From the NCBI RefSeq assembly GCF_003602095.1, contig NZ_RAHH01000013.1, positions 1 to 64,000 of the forward strand: a DNA stretch of 64,000 nt, read 5' to 3'. Below, in pieces: positions 39,855-47,701 of this stretch. Each line of letters starts with the position of its first letter. Within the stretch, counting starts at the first letter, position 1. A model generated the notes under the pieces. It had not been told where the DNA came from, did not search any database, and worked only from the letters and a program-made list of their open reading frames with translations. The stretch is from Rahnella woolbedingensis. Its GTDB lineage: Bacteria; Pseudomonadota; Gammaproteobacteria; Enterobacterales; Enterobacteriaceae. The position numbers and the translations under genes are program-made.

Positions 39855-40730
39855 TTAACTAATTAAAACTTGTTTTAACCTTTTGTAGAGATCTCCACTT
39901 AAGTCTTTAAGTCCTTGAGAGTTAGCTAAATATATTAATGCTCGATGATGTCCTAGGTCAGAGGGTATATCATTTATGGACTGTGTTATAGGAATGACTA
40001 TTTTACCTAAAGTATGAGCAATGCCCGTTTCATACATTACATTCGGATTTCTACCTGTGTAATCTACAATAACCACCTTTGAACAGTATATCAAATCAAA
40101 AATATCTTGTATGAATGTTGAGTTATCCCATAAATCATCGGCTCGAAAACATTCTATTTTCATATAATCAGTCACATTTTTTATAGCTGTATATGTGCCC
40201 GAGAAAGATGAGTTAAATGGCATCATTACTGAAACTAATCGAGAGTTTAATGGTTTTTGCGGTATTTGGAAAACAGATGGTTTAAATGTTATCAACCTTT
40301 CGGTGGGTATCTCTTGATGATCTGTAGATATAAACTCGCCATGTACTTGGCAGACCCTTATCAAACCAGAAGGTGATTCAGCTATAGATAGATTATAGCT
40401 CTTCAAGCATTTCTTTACAGATTCAAGAGCTTTAGGTCTATCAACGTTTTCATTAAATAAGAAATGATCAGGATGGAGTAAGTACTCGATTACTTTTATC
40501 ATTTCTTTAGAAGGTAGACCATTAGAGGTCGGTTTTCTCTGGTTTAACTCTTTAAGAACGTCATTAACCCAATGTCTACGAGTGGAGCCATCGTGAACAT
40601 ATTCTAGGTCAATATCTATAAAGAATCTTGTAAGGTATGATGAGCTACGGTAAGGAAAAAAAGAAAAAGGATCATCACCACATATCATTTCTGATAGTTT
40701 AGTTAATCCTGCAGTACCAATCATAACCAC
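39855..40730 (-). CDS. Protein with TIR-like/deoxyribosyltransferase-like C-terminal domain
   Basis: A 291-residue first gene of the deaminase operon. The C-terminal half (about 160-291) has VSVMMPFNSSF, then a Rossmann-like stretch ending VVIVDYTGRNPNVMYETGIAH (residues 219-239), with Glu234 placed like the catalytic Glu of TIR or nucleoside 2-deoxyribosyltransferase folds. The N-terminal half, with HDGSTRRHWVNDVLKELN and VIEYLLHPDHF, recalls accessory domains of abortive-infection proteins, but this is from memory only. The likely activity is cleavage of an N-glycosidic bond in NAD or a nucleotide (inferred). Confidence 0.65.
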   Translation of the reverse strand: MVMIGTAGLTKLSEMICGDDPFSFFPYRSSSYLTRFFIDIDLEYVHDGSTRRHWVNDVLKELNQRKPTSNGLPSKEMIKVIEYLLHPDHFLFNENVDRPKALESVKKCLKSYNLSIAESPSGLIRVCQVHGEFISTDHQEIPTERLITFKPSVFQIPQKPLNSRLVSVMMPFNSSFSGTYTAIKNVTDYMKIECFRADDLWDNSTFIQDIFDLIYCSKVVIVDYTGRNPNVMYETGIAHTLGKIVIPITQSINDIPSDLGHHRALIYLANSQGLKDLSGDLYKRLKQVLIS

Positions 40731-40864
40731 TCCCTAGTATTCAAAATTAAGGTTCTGTAATTCATCCTACTCAAACCGGCCATCTCCCTGCAAGGATTGT
40801 AGAGGGTGAAGATAGTTTTTGTGAGGAAGCTTGCTTAATTATTATTAATTACCCCTTGTGCGCA

Positions 40865-40883
40865 ATGCTATCCCCGCCACGCC
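40865..40883 (-). other. Candidate cos (packaging) site of P2/P4 type
   Basis: On the minus strand it reads GGCGTGGCGGGGATAGCAT, which agrees with the P2/P4 19-base cohesive end GGCGAGGCGGGGAAAGCAC at 16 positions. It lies in a non-coding stretch of about 440 bp between the cargo operon and the Sid-like gene, the same relative place as cos in P4. The rest of this stretch holds presumed promoters for the cargo operon and the sid terminator. Confidence 0.68.
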
Positions 40884-41107
40884 TGCCCGCTTTTCATATC
40901 GCTTTTAATGCATGTGCATGGTCGCTCTCAGAGCGCGCCAGTACAGGCTTGGAAGGTATTGAAAAATACTCATTTTAAAATGCAAAAGCATGCAGTAAGA
41001 ATGCACCACACATTTTTATAAAATCAATGATTTAATCGGTTTTTATGGTGAATTTTTGAAGGGAGGCAACACAGTGCAAGAACAAAGAAAGTGGCAGGTT
41101 TTTCAGT

Positions 41108-41150
41108 AAAAATGAGTATCTCGCAGGAGTCATTGCGCCGAGATACCCAT
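41108..41150 (-). terminator. Terminator of the Sid-like gene
   Basis: A stem GTATCTCG / CGAGATAC with a 15-base loop. It is followed on the minus strand by TTTTT and sits just after the Sid-like gene. Confidence 0.65.
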
Positions 41151-41174
41151 TTATGTGATTGGGAATTTGGGAGG

Positions 41175-41924
41175 TTATTTCTCCGTTACGCTGAGCTGTT
41201 CCTCCTTACGCTTGACGGCTGCAAAAGCCATTGAACGACCGCCGCCGCTGGCAAGTTTCGCGCTGAAAAACTTCGTCTCAGGCCGGTGAACGCCAAGTTG
41301 TGCTAAAACGGGTTCCTGAGCCATGTCGAATCTGTAGCGCGTCATTTCATCTTTCAGATACTGATTAATTTCTTCAAAAATGACGGCGTCCGGACTGACT
41401 TCGTAGTCGCTCAGCCTGCCGCCCAGCGTTACGGTAGCCTGCTGGTATCTTAAGGCTGTACGTTTCAATGATACTGCCCGGATAAGCGTCTCAAGGCCTG
41501 CTGACAGCGCCTTTTTTAGTTCCTGTTCTGCATAGGCCATTAACGCACTTTCATGGCTGTCTAAAAGCGCTTTGCCAGAGCCTGAACAGGTAATTTCCTG
41601 ACGGTCTTTTTCAATGTCCAAACTGAGAAGCAGGTGTCCCAGCTCGCGTGACATTTCCTGATTTGCCAGACGTTGCAGTTGCTGCGCTTTCATTTCGTCA
41701 CTGACCTGACCGCGCATTTTCAAAAAGGCCTCGCGCCACTGGCCACCGGACTGCTCACTGAGATTATCTATTTCCTCTTTTTGATTTTTGCAGCGGGTCA
41801 TGTCGGCAATTATCTCCTCCATTTTATTCACATTCCCCTGCTGGGTCTGCTTGGTATCGAGATAACGCGAAATAGCCTGCTGAACGGCAGGCGATAATTC
41901 TGACTCAGGCGTATTGGGTTTCAT
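41175..41924 (-). CDS. Sid-like capsid size determination protein (P4 satellite)
   Basis: A 249-residue, highly helical protein that aligns from memory with P4 Sid (244 residues). WREAFLKMRGQVSDEMKAQ corresponds to WRTAFRAAGGVLSDELKQ, and YAEQELKKALSAGLETLIRA to YAEHELEHALNETCEALVRA. Sid forms an outer scaffold that forces helper P2 to build small capsids fitting only the satellite genome. Neither psu nor delta lies beside it, so late control must differ. The C-terminal 80 residues do not resemble Sid obviously. Confidence 0.72.
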   Translation of the reverse strand: MKPNTPESELSPAVQQAISRYLDTKQTQQGNVNKMEEIIADMTRCKNQKEEIDNLSEQSGGQWREAFLKMRGQVSDEMKAQQLQRLANQEMSRELGHLLLSLDIEKDRQEITCSGSGKALLDSHESALMAYAEQELKKALSAGLETLIRAVSLKRTALRYQQATVTLGGRLSDYEVSPDAVIFEEINQYLKDEMTRYRFDMAQEPVLAQLGVHRPETKFFSAKLASGGGRSMAFAAVKRKEEQLSVTEK

Positions 41925-42099
41925 AAATGGCTCTCACGTTGGGTCGGTTAATATCAATAATTATGAGCCTGACCGGAGAGCGTTTCTATTGAGGCAGGAC
42001 GTACTGTAGACGGCAGAACGGCGGAAGCTAACGCATATTTTTCAATGCTGTAATCTAAGCATATCGCTAATAACTTCAGAAAAGAAAGGGGAAATATCA

Positions 42100-42315
42100 A
42101 TGCTCACACTCAAACTCGGCACCCAGCAAATCACACTCACTCAGCGTGATGCCATGCGGTTAATTGAAGGCATGATGTTAGCAATCAAAGACCCTGCCGG
42201 CGCGGGCAGGAATGCGCTACATCTTGGGGATTTGACTCTTTCCTCTCAGCCGCAGTCTGTGAATAAGCCGGTAAATTACTCTTCAGGCGCGAAGGACACG
42301 CTGACAAACTGTTGA
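42100..42315 (+). CDS. 71-residue protein of unknown function
   Basis: A small frame opposite to its neighbours, with a good AAAGGGGAAAT ribosome site. The N-terminal 40 residues (LKLGTQQITLTQRDAMRLIEGMMLAIKDP) are well ordered in composition; the tail is polar. I recognise no family. It lies between the Sid-like gene and the iteron cluster. Confidence 0.5.
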   Translation: MLTLKLGTQQITLTQRDAMRLIEGMMLAIKDPAGAGRNALHLGDLTLSSQPQSVNKPVNYSSGAKDTLTNC

Positions 42316-42400
42316 GGGTATTTGTTACCCGTCGGACGATGAAAAAAACGCCTGCCAGAAATAAACGCTTCGGGTTTCTGTATTATTCAGTAATTCTCGG

Positions 42401-42614
42401 CGCGTACATGTAGTACAGGTGCGTACACCTATGATTTGCAATGTAAAATACTGTACTACATGCCACATTTACACCGCGTACATGTAGTACAGTTGGGGAC
42501 ATGTAATGACAAATCAGCCGTGTACGACATGTACTACACGGTGTTGCCGATGTAGTACATGAAAAACCCTTTAAATATCAGCGCTTGTACGCGGTGTACG
42601 ACATGTACTACATG
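42401..42614. repeat. Iteron cluster, candidate replication origin/crr
   Basis: Six copies of the 9-mer TGTAGTACA in both orientations: direct at about 42409, 42483 and 42551, inverted at about 42452, 42530 and 42604. Most extend to CATGTAGTACA, and several are flanked by GCGTAC or GTGTACGA. One decayed copy lies near 42500. The array starts 36 bp beyond the 3' end of the alpha-type primase gene, like the cis replication region of P4. The region is otherwise non-coding. Confidence 0.75.
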
Positions 42615-42650
42615 GATTAATAATAATATAAGATACGCGAGGCACTGACC

Positions 42651-45332
42651 TCAGCCGATGACCTCCTGATTGAGCACGTAAACAAACTTCGGCCCTATTT
42701 CTGGCAGGCGAATTTGCTTTTGTATCCGGTTTTCGCTGGTTTCCGTGATCCAGCCATTTTCACGGCACAGCAGGGCGGTTTTCTTCTGGTCTGATGTGCC
42801 GCAAATCTCTTTCCAGCCGCTTGGCAATACGTAAAAAGTGGTCACTGCGTCACTGGCATTATCACCCCTTACCACTCTGCGATATCCCACCATATTGGCA
42901 GGCCGGTTTTTATCATCATTCCAGTCTGCAAAACGGGTGAACTGATTGGCCGTGATGAAACGCCTTATCCGCTCCAGCGCATCCGCTTCTTCCTGATTGG
43001 CTGAGTGGCCACGGTCTTTCAGCCACGCATCAAGACAGGCCTGTGCGGCGCGAAGCGCCTCGCCTGATGGCCATCCGGTAATGCCTGTGAGCGAGGCCAG
43101 CTCGCCCGCCACGGCCAGCAGGGCAAAGCGATCTACGATGCGCCCCACTTGTTTACCCGATTCGGCAGGAAGCAGGGTTCGTTCATACTCTTTTTTCAGC
43201 GTCTTGGCGCGGTGCGTGACGTCCTGAAGGTTCGCGGTCAGGTAGCGTATCCAGTCGCGAAAAGGCGCGCCGTGGTACTGCTTGCTGGCTTGTTCAAGAT
43301 GTTCCGCAAAATCCTTACCGCTGTCGAAGCCGTGCAGGTTTTCAAAGGCACCGTGTACGCCGGTATCACTGGGGATTTGCACCATGCGCACCCCCACGCC
43401 CGCGCCGGTGCGTTTTTCGCCTGCCTCTGCGGCATGCTCCATAATGGAGACTTCGCCAGTAGACATGTAGAGCATCGACCACGTCACCGGATCACGTACG
43501 CTGCCATCGACGCGACCGCGCGCCTTACCCTGACCGTTACCCAGCATGTAAGCAATCCGGCTGGCCTCTTTGCCGTCTACTTCGCTGATCTCATCGAGCA
43601 TCAGGGCGGCATCATTGCGCCGCAGGGCGATACCTTCCAGCGCGTTACCGGTGGCGCGCCACGTCTTCCAGAAGTCGGGACTGCCGCACAGTGAAGCGGC
43701 AACCTTCATGGTGGTGGTTTTCCCGTCGGTAGACTCGCCTTTCAGGTGATAGCCACCGCCGCCCGCGCCGATTAAGTGGAGCAGCGGCGCCGCCAGTGCG
43801 AGGCTGACGCAAAAGGTCAGGCGTGAGTTATGAATACAGTAACGGCCTATCTGTTCGATCCATTCCGCCGTGGTGCCCGCCGTTCTGAAATCGTTCTTGG
43901 AAGAATAGGCCGACTGTAAAATCACGGACTCGGCACCGCTGCCTATGACCTCATCCTGCAAAACATACACGGAGCCGTGCCAGCCGGTTTTGTTCACGCA
44001 GGTGACCTTACGCACGGGGCGGCAGGTGGAGATATATTCCATCAGATAGCCCCGCGCTGAACCGTTCACGCTGATAAAGTGCAGGCCGTTTTCCAGCAGC
44101 ACCTCCCGCAGCTCCTGACCGCTACCGGCCAATACGGTCATGGGCATTGCCCACTGATGATTAATCCCGTTTGAGTCTTCCCATTCCAGCAGGCGGCCAA
44201 ACTTTCCGCCGTCGGCATCACAGCTGATGGCCGTCACCCGCAGCGGGCTGCAAATTTTGATTTGCCTGACCTGACCGCTGTCGCCGTCGTCGTTGACCGG
44301 CTTATCGAACCACAGAAAATCCTTTGTCAGGCGAAAGCCGTGAGGCAGACGGGTTTCAGTGTCGTTAGGATTCACCATTTCATCGGTAAAGGCGTCACGG
44401 GCTCGCTGGACGCCAAATTCACGCCGGAAATCATCCCAGTCCGCTTTAAACTGGCCAAAGGGGATGGTTACCCACCCGTTGACGGCCTGTGCGGCCTGAA
44501 ATGCTTTCTCCCGACCGGGATTATCTTTCCCGTCGGCAAAGTCATTATCACCGGCGATCACCAGACGGGTGTCAGGCCACTTTTCCCTCACCGCCTTGGC
44601 CACGTTGAGCAGATTGTTTGCCGATACGGCGGCGATGCACCAGCCTTCACTGAGGCCTGAGACGGTGATAGCCGTGGCAAAACCTTCGGTAATAATGACC
44701 CGTTCAGGATAGTCATCCGGTACGGGCGTGACGGCCAGAAAAGCCCCCGACATTTTTGAGCCAGAGAGCAGGCATTTATCGCCCGTAGGGCTGATGAGCT
44801 GTGCGCCGGTGGTCTGGTTATCCAGCGTGACCAGCGGCAGCAGGAGAGAGCCTTCCGCAAAGGTCATTCCCGCCAGTGAAACAGGGTGAGCGGTCAGCGG
44901 ATATTGATGACCGATGAGTCCCTTACCTTTGAGATAAAGGCTTTCCCCCTGAGAGGACTGAGCAGAAAGAGCCTGATATGTTTTTATCAGCTGAGCCCTT
45001 TTTTGTGCGTCAGAGGCCTTTTTCTTGGCAGGCGCGGGGGCAGTGACCACTTTACCGGCCAGCAGTTTTTCTATTTCAGCGGCCGCGGCTGACTTATTCT
45101 TTCCTGATATCAGGCAGAGTAAATCCAGACCGTCACCGTTCCCGCACTGATTACAAAACCATGTGCCGCGTCCGTCTTTATCGTCGAAGCGAAACCGGTC
45201 TTTACCACCGCATTTAGGGCAGGTTCCATGTTTGTTATTTTCAGGAACATTTATCCCTAACGCTGGCAAAATAAAAGGCCAGTTTCCGCAGGCATTTTTT
45301 AATGTGCCGGAGACGTGCATATTCATAAACAT
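42651..45332 (-). CDS. Alpha-type primase-helicase (zinc ribbon, TOPRIM, DUF927)
   Basis: A satellite replication protein of 893 residues. The zinc ribbon uses Cys38, Cys41, Cys60 and Cys63 (TCPKCGG ... WFCNQCG). The TOPRIM primase has TEGFATAITV and the acidic IAGDNDFADG. The C-terminal DUF927 helicase has Walker A GESTDGKTTTMK and LMLDEISEVDG. Phage P4 alpha combines the same activities and also binds origin iterons. Met codons at 3 and 5 are alternative starts. The iteron cluster lies just past its stop. Confidence 0.87.
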   Translation of the reverse strand: MFMNMHVSGTLKNACGNWPFILPALGINVPENNKHGTCPKCGGKDRFRFDDKDGRGTWFCNQCGNGDGLDLLCLISGKNKSAAAAEIEKLLAGKVVTAPAPAKKKASDAQKRAQLIKTYQALSAQSSQGESLYLKGKGLIGHQYPLTAHPVSLAGMTFAEGSLLLPLVTLDNQTTGAQLISPTGDKCLLSGSKMSGAFLAVTPVPDDYPERVIITEGFATAITVSGLSEGWCIAAVSANNLLNVAKAVREKWPDTRLVIAGDNDFADGKDNPGREKAFQAAQAVNGWVTIPFGQFKADWDDFRREFGVQRARDAFTDEMVNPNDTETRLPHGFRLTKDFLWFDKPVNDDGDSGQVRQIKICSPLRVTAISCDADGGKFGRLLEWEDSNGINHQWAMPMTVLAGSGQELREVLLENGLHFISVNGSARGYLMEYISTCRPVRKVTCVNKTGWHGSVYVLQDEVIGSGAESVILQSAYSSKNDFRTAGTTAEWIEQIGRYCIHNSRLTFCVSLALAAPLLHLIGAGGGGYHLKGESTDGKTTTMKVAASLCGSPDFWKTWRATGNALEGIALRRNDAALMLDEISEVDGKEASRIAYMLGNGQGKARGRVDGSVRDPVTWSMLYMSTGEVSIMEHAAEAGEKRTGAGVGVRMVQIPSDTGVHGAFENLHGFDSGKDFAEHLEQASKQYHGAPFRDWIRYLTANLQDVTHRAKTLKKEYERTLLPAESGKQVGRIVDRFALLAVAGELASLTGITGWPSGEALRAAQACLDAWLKDRGHSANQEEADALERIRRFITANQFTRFADWNDDKNRPANMVGYRRVVRGDNASDAVTTFYVLPSGWKEICGTSDQKKTALLCRENGWITETSENRIQKQIRLPEIGPKFVYVLNQEVIG

Positions 45333-45416
45333 ATACCTCAGATGTAAGCGACCCTGCGCTTTCGCGCATCAGTAATAGCCGTTTATTCAACGGGGCTACC
45401 GGAGCTTAATGAGTCT

Positions 45417-46403
45417 TTAAACCGTGATGGAATTTAACGGGTTGAATGTAATGGCATCCTGAAGATATCCGGGGGCAAAATGCGCGTAGGTCATCGTTTG
45501 CTGGATAGTGGCATGCCCTAATACGCGCTGAAGCGTAATAATATTCCCGCCGTTCATCATAAAATGAGTGGCAAACGTATGACGTAATACGTGCGCAGCC
45601 TGTCCCTTTGGCAGATCGGGCTTTACCTTTCTTAATGTCATCCGAACCGTATTGTAATTTGAAACAAAAAGTCGCCCGCTGGCTTTTGTTTTTATATTGC
45701 GCACTAATTCATCCGAAACAGGGACTGACCTGCGTTTGCCGTTTTTAGTTTTCATGAACGTGATGACATTCTTGATAATATGCTCACCTTTGAGGTTAGA
45801 GACTTCTCCCCAGCGGCCACCGGTGGCCAGACATAACTGAGCCACTTTAAGATTATCGCCCTCAAGCGTTTGCAGCAGTGCCTTAATCTCATCCGTGGTT
45901 AAATACGCCATCTCCGTTGTTCCTTCCCTGAGTTTTTTGACCTCCCTGAAAGGATGCGCATTGTGGTACTCACCGGCACTGATTAACTTGGTGAACATGC
46001 CGCTCAGAATGGCCTGATGCCGGTTAACGCTGGCGGGTTTGAGCCCCAAATCCAGCATCATAATCCGGTAATCAATGATCGCTTTATGGGTAAGCTGGTC
46101 TGCGCGTGTTACACCCATTTCTGACAAATGATTGACGATGCTGTGCAGGCGGCTCCGGTCAATCTCTCCCCGCACATGATGCTTGCCGTGATATACCCAC
46201 CAGAGGCTGAGAAGTTCGGTCAGTTTTCGTCTGTCAGCGCTTTTATCTAACCACGCTTTATCCTGATAACGGGCAATAATATAGCGCTCGAAAATCTGTG
46301 CCTCGCCTTTGGTATTAAATTTGCGGCGTATACGTTTTCCGTCGCAGCCTTGTGGCCGAATATCTACAAGATATGTAGCGTCCGTGAGTTTTTTAATTGA
46401 CAT
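45417..46403 (-). CDS. P2-type tyrosine recombinase (second integrase of island 1)
   Basis: A 328-residue integrase of the P2 family. The catalytic residues are visible: Arg in ATGGRWGEVSN, His-x-x-Arg in HVLRHTFATHF, and His and Tyr in LGHATIQQTMTYAHFAP. It is unrelated in its N-terminus to the P4-type integrase at the island edge. No attachment site was found beside it. Either island 1 is a fusion of two elements or this enzyme has another job, such as multimer resolution. The AAAGGT ribosome site is acceptable. Confidence 0.88.
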   Translation of the reverse strand: MSIKKLTDATYLVDIRPQGCDGKRIRRKFNTKGEAQIFERYIIARYQDKAWLDKSADRRKLTELLSLWWVYHGKHHVRGEIDRSRLHSIVNHLSEMGVTRADQLTHKAIIDYRIMMLDLGLKPASVNRHQAILSGMFTKLISAGEYHNAHPFREVKKLREGTTEMAYLTTDEIKALLQTLEGDNLKVAQLCLATGGRWGEVSNLKGEHIIKNVITFMKTKNGKRRSVPVSDELVRNIKTKASGRLFVSNYNTVRMTLRKVKPDLPKGQAAHVLRHTFATHFMMNGGNIITLQRVLGHATIQQTMTYAHFAPGYLQDAITFNPLNSITV

Positions 46404-46442
46404 AATAAATACCTTTAAAGAAAGAGTAGAGGCGTTGATTTT

Positions 46443-46697
46443 TTAAAAATTCCCGCACATCCCTTTCTCTTTTAGTTCTGCCAATACAAAGGACAAATCT
46501 TCGTCCACATAGCTGAGAATATGAGGCAGGTAAAATGGCGTCAGCCCGTCGATTTCTCTTTTTCTTAAATCACATCCTAAAAAATAGGTCAGCTCCTGTG
46601 AGCGGTTAAGCTTGCGAAATGCTTCAAGGCTGAGTGTCTTTTCTGTTTTTTTATTATCATCAAAGGATAAGGTGGAGTCTTCTGAATGATTATGCAT
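46443..46697 (-). CDS. 84-residue protein of unknown function
   Basis: The ATG overlaps the end of the Icd-like gene by eight bases (ATGCATAA), which suggests coupling; a start 17 codons earlier would overlap it far more. The protein is hydrophilic, with LSLEAFRKLNRSQELTYFLGCDLRKREIDG in the middle. I recognise no family. It lies between the Icd-like gene and the P2-type integrase and is probably cotranscribed with both. Confidence 0.6.
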   Translation of the reverse strand: MHNHSEDSTLSFDDNKKTEKTLSLEAFRKLNRSQELTYFLGCDLRKREIDGLTPFYLPHILSYVDEDLSFVLAELKEKGMCGNF

Positions 46698-46869
46698 TCC
46701 GAACCTCCATAACTGGTACACGACCTGCGAAAAGTAAAATGTAATCACTTATTAGCTGCTGACGGGCAATTTTCTCATTGCATGCTGTGATACGCAGCAT
46801 CTGCGGGCGAATTCCATGTTGCGTACGGTTGATTGCGGCAAAGATATAGGTACACTTTGTTGTAGCCAT
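46690..46869 (-). CDS. Icd/Ash-like small protein
   Basis: A 59-residue frame below the usual size cut-off: MATTKCTYIFAAINRTQHG, then PQMLRITACNEKIARQQLIS and LFAGRVPVMEV. It matches the C-terminal conserved core of host-cell-division-inhibitor Icd-like and Ash proteins of P1/P4-type elements (recognised from memory). The longer N-terminal extension seen in some members is missing. In P1 and P4 these genes are controlled by an antisense immunity RNA. Confidence 0.72.
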   Translation of the reverse strand: MATTKCTYIFAAINRTQHGIRPQMLRITACNEKIARQQLISDYILLFAGRVPVMEVRNA

Positions 46870-46898
46870 AGAGTTACTCTCTGTTTCGCTTATGGTGA

Positions 46899-46943
46899 GG
46901 CCTCAATTGGTACTTCGAATACCGATTGGGGCTGCTTTTTTTT
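46899..46943. terminator. Hairpin ahead of the Icd-like gene; terminator or immunity-RNA element
   Basis: A stem CCTCAATTGGTA / TACCGATTGGGG with a seven-base loop and two G-T pairs. It is followed on the plus strand by nine T residues, so it can end plus-strand transcription. On the minus strand it lies in the leader of the Icd-like gene, where P1 C4 and P4 CI immunity RNAs are made. I cannot decide between these roles. Confidence 0.5.
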
Positions 46944-46960
46944 TAGGGGATACCGTGTTA

Positions 46961-47006
46961 AGGTGGCCACCTAACGAGTTAACAGTAATTCAATAGGTGG
47001 CCACTT
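46961..47006. promoter_or_regulatory. Two operator palindromes for the ribbon-helix-helix gene
   Basis: AGGTGGCCACCT (46961-46972, perfect palindrome) and AGGTGGCCACTT (46995-47006), 34 bp apart. The second covers the AGGTGG ribosome site and reaches into the TTG start codon of the downstream gene. Autorepression is the simple reading. The same sites could affect the divergent Icd-like gene. Confidence 0.65.
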
Positions 47007-47199
47007 GTCAACAGTTACAACCAGAGATCGTAGTCCTAAAGGGAGCGGTCAATCCCCACAGTTTAAAATGCGAATTACTCCTGAGCTGAAAGAGCAATTA
47101 GAGGCCGAGGCCGGTAAAGATAACGTTAGCCTTGCAAATTGGATAAAAGATCTCGCACGGCAAGAATTAAAACGCCGAGGGATTGAGCCAAGAGGTTGA
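47005..47199 (+). CDS. Small ribbon-helix-helix (Arc-like) DNA-binding protein
   Basis: A 64-residue protein with an Arc/MetJ-type fold: beta strand PQFKMRITPELKEQL, then two helices covering EAEAGKDNVSLANWIKDLARQELKRR. The start is TTG at the end of an AGGTGGCCACTT operator that doubles as ribosome site; an ATG further in would remove the DNA-binding strand. It is transcribed away from the Icd-like gene, in the place of a lysogeny regulator. Confidence 0.72.
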   Translation: MSTVTTRDRSPKGSGQSPQFKMRITPELKEQLEAEAGKDNVSLANWIKDLARQELKRRGIEPRG

Positions 47200-47243
47200 G
47201 TAATATCAATTTTTTTTGCGGCTAGCTTAGTTGGCCGCACTTA

Positions 47244-47468
47244 TTAATTTAAATAGAAACTGTTCTGTTCATTCATCCAATCTCTAATGTCTTCTGCTCG
47301 CCATGCAGTAATTTTTGCCGATATTTTTACAGGCTTAGGAAAGGTTCCTGCAGAAACTCTCCTCCATAGTGTAGCGTGTGAAAATGGCAGACAAGGCATC
47401 AATGTTCTCTGTCTAACAAATCCAGTTTTAGGCAACAAACCGTATGTTTCACTAATGTTATTATTCAT
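47244..47468 (-). CDS. AlpA-family excision/transcription regulator
   Basis: A 74-residue winged-helix protein of the AlpA/MerR-like class. It has LMPCLPFSHATLWRRVSAGTFPKPVKIS and the closing AWRAEDIRDWMNEQ. AlpA-type proteins activate the integrase of P4-like elements and act as excisionases, as Vis does in P4. It lies upstream of the Icd/alpha operon. A set of three 20-bp-spaced repeats lies ahead of its start. Confidence 0.87.
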   Translation of the reverse strand: MNNNISETYGLLPKTGFVRQRTLMPCLPFSHATLWRRVSAGTFPKPVKISAKITAWRAEDIRDWMNEQNSFYLN

Positions 47469-47538
47469 CTAACTACCTGATATGTTGTGAGATGACTATA
47501 TTATTGTTTATAGATATACAGTTCCAGTAAGAATGGAA

Positions 47539-47587
47539 TTCCATCAAATAAGTAGATTTTCCATCAAGAAAAAGTAAGTTCCATCAA
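47539..47587. repeat. Three TTCCATCAA repeats at exact 20-bp spacing
   Basis: Identical TTCCATCAA 9-mers at 47539, 47559 and 47579, with an inverted GAATGGAA just beside the first. They lie about 70-120 bp ahead of the AlpA-like gene. The two-helical-turn spacing suggests a cooperative binding array. No gene is seen in 47469-47790 otherwise. Confidence 0.6.
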
Positions 47588-47701
47588 AAAATATAGTTCG
47601 AGATTATGCTTAACTTGTTGATTTATGAGAATAGAGTCTCATTTTCTTGTGCAGTATGGTGCTATGCAGGGCTATTTAGGGCTAGGAAGTGGTCAGGTAA
47701 G

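Noticed and set aside
37951-40730. AvcI-like RNA antitoxin beside the deaminase
   Set aside because: Only 26 bp separate the deaminase from the gene ahead of it. An RNA could lie before the whole operon or inside a gene, but nothing in the sequence points to it.
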